Shown here: positions 1 through 6,202 of the stretch, in pieces
How positions within the stretch are numbered: position 1 is the stretch's first letter
Layout: the number at the start of each line of letters is the position of its first letter
From: Desulfobacula sp.
GTDB taxonomy: Bacteria; Desulfobacterota; Desulfobacteria; Desulfobacterales; Desulfobacteraceae
Length of the DNA: 8,517 nucleotides
Reading direction: 5' to 3'
Assembly (NCBI GenBank): GCA_027858355.1
Contig: JAQICW010000223.1
Coordinates: 1-8,517, forward strand
The notes under the pieces: model-generated
The model's input: the letters and a program-made list of their open reading frames with translations, nothing else
Databases searched by the model: none
Told to the model about the DNA's origin: nothing
Made by a program: the position numbers and the translations under genes

Positions 1-2126
1 CAGACCCCCTCTTCCTTTTGATACAGCTTCAAAAAAGCATAGATAAATCCGTCATAATTATTCCTGAAAATATTATTTATGTTACAAAGCCAATGAGAAA
101 GGAGCCGACGTTAACGGATATTCTTTTTGGAACCCATGAAAAGCCTGGCTTTATAAAACGTTTTTTTATCATACTAAGGCAACCTGAAAAAATCAGAGTT
201 GAGCTTGCAAACCCTGTTAATCTAAAAGAATTTATCAACAGACCTGAAATTGAACAGCTTGATTCGGAATTCCAAACCCATAGATTACGAAGCCATCTAG
301 TAAAGATACTGAACAGACAGAGAAAAAGCATAACGGGTCCGGTTTTAAAATCAAGACAGGAAATCACTGAAGATATCTTAACCCAAAAATCTTTACGTGA
401 ATACCTGGCCCAATATGCCGTGGAAAACAACCTTACATTAAGAAAAACCCATAAAAAAGCTGCCGGATACATTAAAGAGATTGCCGCAAATTACAATTTG
501 CAGGTCATCAATTTTGCCAGTTGGCTGTTAACCTGGGTGTTTAAAAATATCTTTGAAGATCTGGTTGTCAACCAGACAGAAATCAACCGGATGAGGGAAA
601 AATCCACGGAAGCGCCGCTCATACTGGTGCCATGCCATAAAAGCCATTTGGACTACCTGTTGCTACCCTATGTCATGTTTAAAAACAATATGCCCTGCCC
701 CCATGTTGCTGCAGGCAAAAACCTGTCTTTCTGGCCATTAGGCCCTTTATTCAGACGAGGTGGTGCTTTTTTTCTCAGGCGAACCTTTCAAGGGGCACCG
801 CTTTATACAAAAATTTTTGCAGCATACCTGGAAAAACTTCTTTATGAAGGTTTTAATATAAAAATTTTTATTGAGGGCGGAAGAAGCAGGACAGGTAAAC
901 TCTTAGCTCCAAAGCCCGGCGGTCTTGCCATGCTGATTAATGCCTATAATAATGGTGCCTGTGACAACCTTTATTTTGTGCCGGTTTTTATCGGGTATGA
1001 TCATGTACTTGAAGAAGATTCATATCTAAAGGAAATCGAAGGTGGTAAAAAGCAACCGGAAACATTGAAAGGCCTGATCAATTCCCGTAAATTTTTAAAG
1101 AAAAAATACGGCAAAGTATATATGAAGTTTAATGAGCCCATCTCCTTAAAAGATTATATCCAGGATAAAAATATTGATCTTTCTAAAATCTCGAAACAAG
1201 AATACATAGAATTTGTAAAAACCTTTGGATACAAGCTGATCAAGGCAATCAATACCAATGCCGTGGCCACCCCCTACGGTATCATCGCCAGTGCAGTATT
1301 AAATTGTTCAAAAAACAGTTTCGTAAAAAAGCATATGATAGCCCGTGTGACTACCTATATGAATATATTGACCTTCTTGAATACAGAGATTTCTGATGCT
1401 CTTTTGGTTGATCCTGAAAATGCCTTGAACGTAGTTATCAACGACTTTATCTCAAGGGACTTTATAGAACTTGCTGACGAGGATGATAAAGATATCACTG
1501 AAAACACGGTTTTTATTGTAAAGGATAACAAACGGGCCATTCTGGACTATTACAAAAATTCAGTGATTTCCTTTTTTGTCTATTTTGCATACACTGCCGT
1601 GGCAATTCTTGAAACTGACAGGTTCCAATTTTCTTCTTCAGACCTTGTAATCCGATATAAATTCCTGGAAAAAATGTTTACAGATGAATTTTTCTTTGAT
1701 GAAGAAACCACCTATGAACAAGATATCTCAACATGTATTAAATGGTTTGTTAATGAGGGAATACTTGTGCCGGATTCGTCTGAATCAGATATGTTCCGCA
1801 TCACATCCCAGGGGTTAAGGGAACTCAAATGGGTTGCCGCCTTTTTGCAGCCATTTTTTGAATCCTATAAAACCACCCTTCTTTATTTTGAGAAATATAA
1901 GGAAGAAAAGCATGATGAAAAAGAAAAAGTTAAAAAAATCCATTCCATGGGTACCAAACTTTATAAAACCAAAATCATCACATTTAAAGAATCCCTTTCA
2001 CTGATTAATTATAAAAATGCTGCCAATTATTTTACCAAAAATGGGGTTACAGGACCCCAGGATCATATACAGATTGAATACTATAAGAATATTCTTGACC
2101 GGTTAATTCTTTTGATAGCATCTTAA
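1..2126 (+). CDS. plsB: Glycerol-3-phosphate 1-O-acyltransferase (PlsB), 5' partial
   Basis: PlsB transfers an acyl group to sn-glycerol-3-phosphate at the inner membrane, the first step of glycerophospholipid synthesis. The reading frame is open to the left edge (first full codon at 3). A TTG at 18 is the first start-like codon, but it is probably internal. Counting from that TTG, all four acyltransferase blocks are present. Block I is HKSHLD at 207-212 (the HX4D catalytic pair), block II is GGAFFLRR at 248-255, block III is FIEGGRSRTGK at 284-294, and block IV is VPVFIGYD at 321-328. In E. coli PlsB (about 807 aa) the catalytic His lies near 306 and is followed by about 500 residues. Here 495 residues follow it, so the C-terminus is complete and about 100 N-terminal residues lie off the window. 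The stop is 4 bases before the next gene. The block spacing and long C-terminal region favour PlsB over the short PlsC family. Confidence 0.93.
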   Translation, partial: DPLFLLIQLQKSIDKSVIIIPENIIYVTKPMRKEPTLTDILFGTHEKPGFIKRFFIILRQPEKIRVELANPVNLKEFINRPEIEQLDSEFQTHRLRSHLVKILNRQRKSITGPVLKSRQEITEDILTQKSLREYLAQYAVENNLTLRKTHKKAAGYIKEIAANYNLQVINFASWLLTWVFKNIFEDLVVNQTEINRMREKSTEAPLILVPCHKSHLDYLLLPYVMFKNNMPCPHVAAGKNLSFWPLGPLFRRGGAFFLRRTFQGAPLYTKIFAAYLEKLLYEGFNIKIFIEGGRSRTGKLLAPKPGGLAMLINAYNNGACDNLYFVPVFIGYDHVLEEDSYLKEIEGGKKQPETLKGLINSRKFLKKKYGKVYMKFNEPISLKDYIQDKNIDLSKISKQEYIEFVKTFGYKLIKAINTNAVATPYGIIASAVLNCSKNSFVKKHMIARVTTYMNILTFLNTEISDALLVDPENALNVVINDFISRDFIELADEDDKDITENTVFIVKDNKRAILDYYKNSVISFFVYFAYTAVAILETDRFQFSSSDLVIRYKFLEKMFTDEFFFDEETTYEQDISTCIKWFVNEGILVPDSSESDMFRITSQGLRELKWVAAFLQPFFESYKTTLLYFEKYKEEKHDEKEKVKKIHSMGTKLYKTKIITFKESLSLINYKNAANYFTKNGVTGPQDHIQIEYYKNILDRLILLIAS

Positions 2127-2130
2127 AACC

Positions 2131-3783
2131 ATGAAAGCACTTATTCTTTCAGCAGGATTTGGCACAAGGCTCCTACCCTATACCCGAAAAATTCCAAAAC
2201 CGCTGTTTACATTGGTGTCTAAACCCGTACTTGAGCATGTCATTCAACAGCTTGTGGACAATGGGTGTGAACAAATTTGGATCAATACACATCATTTGCA
2301 CGACCAGATAGAAGCCTTTGTTAAGCAACTTAGATATGATGTCAGCATTCAAACGATTTACGAACCTGCTATTCTTGATACTGGCGGCGCAATTGCCAAT
2401 GCAAAGCCTTTTTTAAATGACAGCCCTTTTTTTGTCATTAATTCTGACATTATTTCAAATATTGATCTGAATAAGGTGTATGCTTTTCATAAAAAATCAA
2501 ATACCCTGGCAACCCTTGTCCTCCATGATTATGACAAATTCAATAAAGTAAAAATCGATAGCCAGGGATATGTCCAAAACTTTGATTCAAAAACAAACGG
2601 CCTTGCATTTGCCGGCATCCAGGTTTTGTCTCCCCAAATTTATGATTATTTTCCCGATAAAAAAATATTTTCAAGCATAGATGTATATCAACATCTCTGT
2701 AGTCAAAAACAGATAAAAGCATTTGTAGAAAAAGATATCTTCTGGTCAGATATCGGGACAAAAGATACCTATTCAATAACCTCCCTTCAAATACTTTCTG
2801 CTGCCCAATTTCAGATTAAACAGGACAAAATAAAAGAACTTCACATTGACAAACTTGCCGGCGATGGATCAGACCGGTATTGGTATAGGGCAGGATATGG
2901 GGATCGGTCTTTTATTATCTCAGACCACGGCATTTGCATGCCCAAAAGTGTTGAGCTTTTACAGCTTAATGCCTTTCTTCATATTGGGAACCATCTTTTT
3001 TCAAAAGGCATTTTTGTCCCCCGCATCCTGAACCATGATGCGCTTTCCGGGATGGTTATTCTCGAGGACCTGGGTGATGTCCATCTTGAGACCCAGATCA
3101 AACAAAAAAATGATACCCTGTTCACTCTAAAACTATATAAAAAAGTGATAGATTGTTTAATTGATTTTTCCTTTAAAGGATTTCAAGGGTTTAAAAAAGA
3201 ATGGACGTGTCAGACTGAAACCTATTCAAAAGAACTGATTATTGAAAAAGAATGTAATTACTTTATAAATGCATTTATTCAGGGCTATTTAAACAAAGGT
3301 GTCTGTCTTCATGAGTTTTCACAAGAATTTGATCATATTGCTGACCAAGCACTGAAACACGGATTAATTGGTTTAATGCACCGTGACATGCAGTCAAGAA
3401 ATATTATGATAAACAACAGCCAACCTTTTTTTATTGATTTTCAATCGGCAAGGTCAGGGCCTTTGCAATATGATCTTGCATCTTTACTGATTGACCCCTA
3501 TGTTAATCTTAACGATCAAATAAAAAATGATCTTTTGCAATACACCACGGAAAAATTAAAATTGAGGCCAAAGGAAAAACAAAAATTTTTAAAATGCTAT
3601 CATTATTGCTGCTTAACACGAAATTTGCAATTTCTGGGTGCTTTCAGTTTTTTAAGCCACATCAAAAAGAAAAAAAGCTTTGAACACTATATCCCTGATG
3701 CTGTAAACTCGTTAAAAAACATCATCAAAGGTTTGGATACAGACAAACTTCCCAAATTATCCAACCTTGTTCAAACCCTGTAA
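2131..3783 (+). CDS. Fused MurU-like nucleotidyltransferase and AmgK-like sugar kinase (UDP-MurNAc recycling)
   Basis: This 550-aa protein has two domains. Residues 1 to about 230 form a sugar-1-phosphate nucleotidyltransferase, with the GFGTRLLPYT signature at 9-18, PKP at 22-24, a MurU-like LDTGGAIANA segment at 82-91, the metal-binding region NSD at 104-106, and WSDIGT at 205-210. Residues about 237-535 form an aminoglycoside-phosphotransferase-fold kinase. It begins with a GDGSDRYWYR nucleotide-binding segment (244-253) and has the catalytic loop HRD at 417-419 with N424, and the metal-binding DFQ at 436-438. In Pseudomonas, AmgK phosphorylates MurNAc at C1 with ATP, and MurU then uses UTP to make UDP-MurNAc, bypassing fosfomycin-sensitive MurA. 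The fusion would do both cytoplasmic steps. The start at 2131 has no clear Shine-Dalgarno, so translation is probably coupled to plsB, 4 bases upstream. Alternatives are another sugar kinase/nucleotidyltransferase pair or a LicA/LicC-like choline pair. The domain calls are firm and the substrate is inferred. Confidence 0.82.
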   Translation: MKALILSAGFGTRLLPYTRKIPKPLFTLVSKPVLEHVIQQLVDNGCEQIWINTHHLHDQIEAFVKQLRYDVSIQTIYEPAILDTGGAIANAKPFLNDSPFFVINSDIISNIDLNKVYAFHKKSNTLATLVLHDYDKFNKVKIDSQGYVQNFDSKTNGLAFAGIQVLSPQIYDYFPDKKIFSSIDVYQHLCSQKQIKAFVEKDIFWSDIGTKDTYSITSLQILSAAQFQIKQDKIKELHIDKLAGDGSDRYWYRAGYGDRSFIISDHGICMPKSVELLQLNAFLHIGNHLFSKGIFVPRILNHDALSGMVILEDLGDVHLETQIKQKNDTLFTLKLYKKVIDCLIDFSFKGFQGFKKEWTCQTETYSKELIIEKECNYFINAFIQGYLNKGVCLHEFSQEFDHIADQALKHGLIGLMHRDMQSRNIMINNSQPFFIDFQSARSGPLQYDLASLLIDPYVNLNDQIKNDLLQYTTEKLKLRPKEKQKFLKCYHYCCLTRNLQFLGAFSFLSHIKKKKSFEHYIPDAVNSLKNIIKGLDTDKLPKLSNLVQTL

Positions 3784-3787
3784 GGAG
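3782..3787 (+). promoter_or_regulatory. Ribosome binding site of dapB overlapping the upstream stop codon
   Basis: AAGGAG lies 8 bases before the ATG at 3796, and its first two bases belong to the TAA stop of the nucleotidyltransferase-kinase gene (3781-3783). It is the strongest Shine-Dalgarno in the left cluster. It fixes the dapB start and lets ribosomes re-initiate there after terminating on the upstream gene. Confidence 0.85.
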
Positions 3788-3795
3788 ATGTTTAA

Positions 3796-4629
3796 ATGGA
3801 AAAAATAAATATTATGATCAATGGCCTGCCCGGCAACGTTGCCGGCAAAATGGCCCAGTTTGCCATTGCAGATGAAAGGTTTAACGTCATTCCCTTTTCC
3901 CTTACGGGCCAGGGAATTGAAAGCAAAACCCAGACAATTGATTCAATTAGTTTTGAACTTGTCAAACCAGATACCCGGGATAAACGAATCCAAGATATCA
4001 AATCATGGTTTGTCTCCTTTATTGCCATTGATTATACACACCCTTTGGCTGTTAATTCAAATGCGGTTTTTTATACTCAGAACCAAATCCCCTTTGTTAT
4101 GGGAACCACGGGCGGGGACAGAGAACAGCTTGAACAGGTTGTAAAAAATTCTTTAACTCCAGCTGTCATTGCGCCGAATATGGCAAAACAGATTGTCGGA
4201 TTCCAGGCCATGATGGAATATGCGGCAAACACCTTTCCAAATCTTTTTGAGGGATACACCCTTAACGTAGTTGAAAGCCACCAGAAAGACAAAGCAGACA
4301 CCTCAGGCACTGCCAGGGCAATGGTGGGATACTTTAATAAACTGGGAACTGATTTTGATGTTAACGACATTCAAATGGTAAGAGACCCTGAACTACAGGA
4401 AAAAGAATGGAAAATCCCCAAAGAGCACCTGACCGGGCATGGATGGCATACCTATACCTTAATCGCAAAAGACGGGTCAGCCTTTTTTGAATTCAAACAC
4501 AATATCAATGGCAGGGATATTTATGTAAACGGCACCTTTGATGCTGTTATTTTCCTAAATGACAAGCTTGCCGAACCTGACAGGTCAAAAAAGCTGTATA
4601 CCATGATTGATGTACTAAACAAGGCATAA
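3796..4629 (+). CDS. dapB: 4-hydroxy-tetrahydrodipicolinate reductase, plant-type DapB
   Basis: DapB reduces 4-hydroxy-tetrahydrodipicolinate to tetrahydrodipicolinate with NAD(P)H in the cytoplasm, on the route to diaminopimelate and lysine. The 277-aa product starts with a dinucleotide-binding loop, INGLPGNVAGKMA at 8-20. It carries FVMGTTGGDRE at 100-110, the catalytic segment VESHQKDKADTSGTA at 159-173 (proposed H162 and K166), and FEFKHNINGRDIY at 231-243. These match the plant-chloroplast-like branch of DapB, which has ESHQ.SK.DTSGTA where E. coli DapB has an E.HH..K motif. The length is near the plant mature enzyme. The start is set by AAGGAG 8 bases upstream. The gene sits 12 bases after the MurU/AmgK fusion and 4 bases before the J-domain gene, consistent with a shared transcript and with diaminopimelate use in peptidoglycan. 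Confidence 0.93.
   Translation: MEKINIMINGLPGNVAGKMAQFAIADERFNVIPFSLTGQGIESKTQTIDSISFELVKPDTRDKRIQDIKSWFVSFIAIDYTHPLAVNSNAVFYTQNQIPFVMGTTGGDREQLEQVVKNSLTPAVIAPNMAKQIVGFQAMMEYAANTFPNLFEGYTLNVVESHQKDKADTSGTARAMVGYFNKLGTDFDVNDIQMVRDPELQEKEWKIPKEHLTGHGWHTYTLIAKDGSAFFEFKHNINGRDIYVNGTFDAVIFLNDKLAEPDRSKKLYTMIDVLNKA
3830..3845 (+). repeat. Perfect 16-bp GC-rich palindrome inside the start of dapB
   Basis: CCGGCAACGTTGCCGG equals its own reverse complement and begins 34 bases after the dapB ATG. In mRNA it could form a 6-bp stem with an ACGT loop. It encodes part of the glycine-rich nucleotide-binding loop, so protein constraint may explain it. A regulatory role is only a possibility. Confidence 0.5.
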
Positions 4630-4633
4630 TGAA

Positions 4634-5116
4634 TTGAATTTTTATCTGAAAATCGTTTTAATCATATTCGGCCTTTTATATCTGATAAGCCCAGTGGATA
4701 TTATCCCGGATCTATTATTGCCATTTATCGGCTGGATTGATGATGGTGTTGTTATTGGTACGATTTATTATCTGATAAGATATGGAAGACTGCCCAATTT
4801 CCTGTTTAAAAAAAAGGGCCCATTTAAACAGTCCTATAACCAGACTGCTGAAAATTTTGCCTCGGATAAAAAACACCAGCAGACAAATGGGCCAGGCAAT
4901 CAAAAAAACACATCATCTAAAATCATTCAAACCCCTTATGAGATTCTTGGTATTGGCCCCAATGCATCAAAAAAAGAAATTCGGGCTGCATATAAAGAAG
5001 CCATTAAAAAATACCATCCGGATAAACTATCCCATCTGGGTGAAGAATTTTCTATTCTTGCCAATAAAAAATTTATAGAAATCCAGAACGCCTATGACAC
5101 CTTAATGAAAAAATAA
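4634..5116 (+). CDS. Membrane-anchored DUF1232 protein with C-terminal J-domain
   Basis: This 160-aa protein has two recognisable parts. Residues about 3-50 are hydrophobic, with one or two membrane segments, and contain the DUF1232 hallmark SPVDIIPDLLLPFIGWIDD at 19-37. Residues about 51-99 are a polar, low-complexity linker. Residues about 100-160 form a J-domain (PYEILGI, then helix II, then HPD at 128-130, then FIEIQNAYDTL). J-domains stimulate the ATPase of DnaK-type Hsp70 through HPD. This one would tether Hsp70 to the membrane, with the J-domain probably cytoplasmic. There is no G/F region, zinc finger or client-binding domain. The start is the TTG at 4634, because the frame is closed by a TAA at 4616-4618 and has no other start codon before the hydrophobic segment. 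The ATG overlapping the dapB stop (4629) is in another frame and ends after two codons. AAGG at 4621-4624 is a weak ribosome site. The client process is unknown. Confidence 0.85.
   Translation: MNFYLKIVLIIFGLLYLISPVDIIPDLLLPFIGWIDDGVVIGTIYYLIRYGRLPNFLFKKKGPFKQSYNQTAENFASDKKHQQTNGPGNQKNTSSKIIQTPYEILGIGPNASKKEIRAAYKEAIKKYHPDKLSHLGEEFSILANKKFIEIQNAYDTLMKK
4810..4816 (+). other. Possible -1 frameshift heptamer A_AAA_AAG
   Basis: Within a run of eight A (4808-4815), the codons of the DUF1232/J-domain gene read AAA AAA AAG. This places the dnaX-type slippery heptamer in the right phase. After a -1 shift the ribosome would read GGG CCC ATT and stop at TAA 4825-4827. The product would be a protein of about 64 aa holding the membrane DUF1232 part without the J-domain. 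The sequence and phase are seen directly. Use of the site is speculation, and such runs occur by chance in AT-rich genes. Confidence 0.25.
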
Positions 5117-5156
5117 AGACCAACAATCTATTAACCAGATAAAACAAATTAAAACC

Positions 5157-5963
5157 ATGACAGATTTTTTAAAACTGAATTCCAAAAAAATTGAGATACA
5201 ATGGCATGAAAAAGAAGAAAAGAACAAACCAACCCTGATCTTTCTGCATGAAGGTCTTGGGTGTACAAGGATGTGGAAAGATTTTCCCAAAAAAGTATCC
5301 CAAAAAACAGGGTGCCCGGCTCTGGTTTTTTCAAGACTTGGATACGGCAATTCCGATCCCTGCCCTCTTCCCTGGAAAATAAATTTCATGCACAAACAAG
5401 CCTTGCGCATACTGCCGGAAATTATAAAAAAAGCAGGCATAAAAACCTATATTCTGGTGGGGCATTCAGATGGCGGTTCCATTGGGATTATCTTTAGCGG
5501 CAGTCCCTGTGCAAAAGGCCTGAAAGGGCTGATCACACAAGCGGCCCATGTTTTTTGCGAACAAAAGACTGTGGAGAGTATACAAAAGGCAAAAATTAAT
5601 TACGAACACCAGGATTTAAGACAACGTCTTGAAAAATATCATGGTGAAAATACAGAAAATGCTTTCCGGGGATGGAACAATGTCTGGCTTGCTCCCAATT
5701 TTATCAACTGGAATATTGAAAAATATTTAACCAGGATTGATATCCCCATGCTGGCCATCCAGGGGAAAAACGATCAGTATGGAACCATAAAACAGATTGA
5801 GTCCATTAAAAATCATGTAAAGCATGTCAAACCATATCTGGTTGATGACTGCGGGCATTCTCCTCATCTTGAACAGCAGGAAATTGTATTAAATGTCATG
5901 GCCAGCTTTATTCATCAGATTGTCACATCTGAGCGGAAAATAAATTCAGACCATGGGTTATGA
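5157..5963 (+). CDS. Alpha/beta-hydrolase fold protein
   Basis: This 268-aa single-domain enzyme has a complete catalytic triad by motif. The nucleophile is S104 in GHSDGG (102-107), the acid is probably D206 in QGKNDQYGT, and the base is H234 in CGHSPH. An LHEGLG segment (30-35) after strand 3 supplies the oxyanion-hole region. A cap-like helical insert spans about 130-190. No signal peptide is visible, so it is probably cytoplasmic. The fold covers esterases, lactonases, C-C hydrolases and thioesterases, and the substrate cannot be read from the sequence. The GHSDGG and apHvf-like segments match a proteobacterial group usually annotated only as alpha/beta hydrolase. It lies 40 bases after the J-domain gene with no terminator between them, so it may be the last gene of the cluster. 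The ATG at 5157 has no good Shine-Dalgarno. It is kept because it precedes the first core strands at the usual distance. Confidence 0.85.
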   Translation: MTDFLKLNSKKIEIQWHEKEEKNKPTLIFLHEGLGCTRMWKDFPKKVSQKTGCPALVFSRLGYGNSDPCPLPWKINFMHKQALRILPEIIKKAGIKTYILVGHSDGGSIGIIFSGSPCAKGLKGLITQAAHVFCEQKTVESIQKAKINYEHQDLRQRLEKYHGENTENAFRGWNNVWLAPNFINWNIEKYLTRIDIPMLAIQGKNDQYGTIKQIESIKNHVKHVKPYLVDDCGHSPHLEQQEIVLNVMASFIHQIVTSERKINSDHGL

Positions 5964-5974
5964 ACTATCCCTGG

Positions 5975-6089
5975 CCATCAGCAAGGTGCCAGATGCAAGG
6001 CGACAAGGAGTGACGAGTGAGGCGTATAAGTCATACTCCGCAGGGAGGAACGACCGTAGTCAACGCAGCAGGTGGTACCTTGATGATGG
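5975..6089. repeat. Palindromic element of about 115 bp with terminal inverted repeats (REP/MITE-like)
   Basis: The ends, 5975-5996 and 6068-6089, are inverted repeats that pair at 18 of 22 positions, and 14 of the outer 16. A further TCCCTG/CAGGGA pair (5968-5973 with 6092-6097) may extend the stem. An inner hairpin, GGCGTAT at 6021-6027 with ATACTCC at 6033-6039 (6 of 7 pairs), lies almost on the same centre. Between the outer and inner stems, both arms are purine-rich on the plus strand. AAGGAGTGACGA (6005-6016) and AGGGAGGAACGA (6042-6053) are similar in direct orientation (9 of 12). The block is richer in G+C than its surroundings. It begins 11 bases after the hydrolase stop. It resembles dispersed intergenic repeats I associate with Desulfobacteraceae, but that is memory, not a search. 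No transposase gene is present. A 60-codon frame across it (5953-6135) looks non-coding. Confidence 0.7.
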
Positions 6090-6109
6090 ATCAGGGAATA
6101 TTTATTTGT

Positions 6110-6136
6110 TTGACATTTTAAACAATAATTATTAAT
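6110..6136 (+). promoter_or_regulatory. Candidate sigma-70 promoter of the PurF-like gene
   Basis: A perfect TTGACA lies at 6110-6115. Fifteen bases later, ATTAAT (6131-6136) matches TATAAT at four of six positions, so the -10 call is weak and the spacer short. The spacer includes a perfect AT-only palindrome, AATAATTATT (6124-6133), which could serve as an operator. The site lies just outside the palindromic element and 67 bases before the start codon, the right place for a gene separated from the upstream cluster. Confidence 0.4.
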
Positions 6137-6188
6137 TGATCCTGTTGGCATGGAAATGGAAATAAAAAGATAATCACTTATTGAAAAT

Positions 6189-6193
6189 GGGGA
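6189..6193 (+). promoter_or_regulatory. Ribosome binding site of the PurF-like gene
   Basis: GGGGA lies 9 bases before the ATG at 6203. Together with an in-frame TGA at 6182-6184, it fixes the start. The protein therefore cannot begin upstream with a propeptide or an extra N-terminal Cys. Confidence 0.6.
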
Positions 6194-6202
6194 AAAAACA
6201 TT

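Noticed and set aside
18..20. TTG as the true start of plsB
   Set aside because: The frame continues to the window edge, and the catalytic His would be about 100 residues too close to the N-terminus compared with E. coli PlsB.
77..472. A 131-codon minus-strand frame within plsB
   Set aside because: It is antisense to well-conserved plsB coding sequence, and its residues look like the complement of AT-rich codons with no motif.
3664..3677. A-rich run in the kinase domain as another slippery site
   Set aside because: The A run is phased as AAA AAA AGC, so the A_AAA_AAG heptamer is not in the reading frame.
4077..4370. A minus-strand frame of 97 codons within dapB
   Set aside because: It is a shadow of the strongly supported dapB gene with no domain or ribosome site.
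5102..5440. A minus-strand frame of 112 codons opposite the hydrolase start
   Set aside because: It is antisense to a well-supported hydrolase and has no recognisable family.
5953..6135. A 60-codon plus-strand frame overlapping the hydrolase stop
   Set aside because: It runs across the palindromic repeat, has no ribosome site, overlaps the end of the hydrolase gene and shows no domain. Its composition is that of the repeat, not of a gene.
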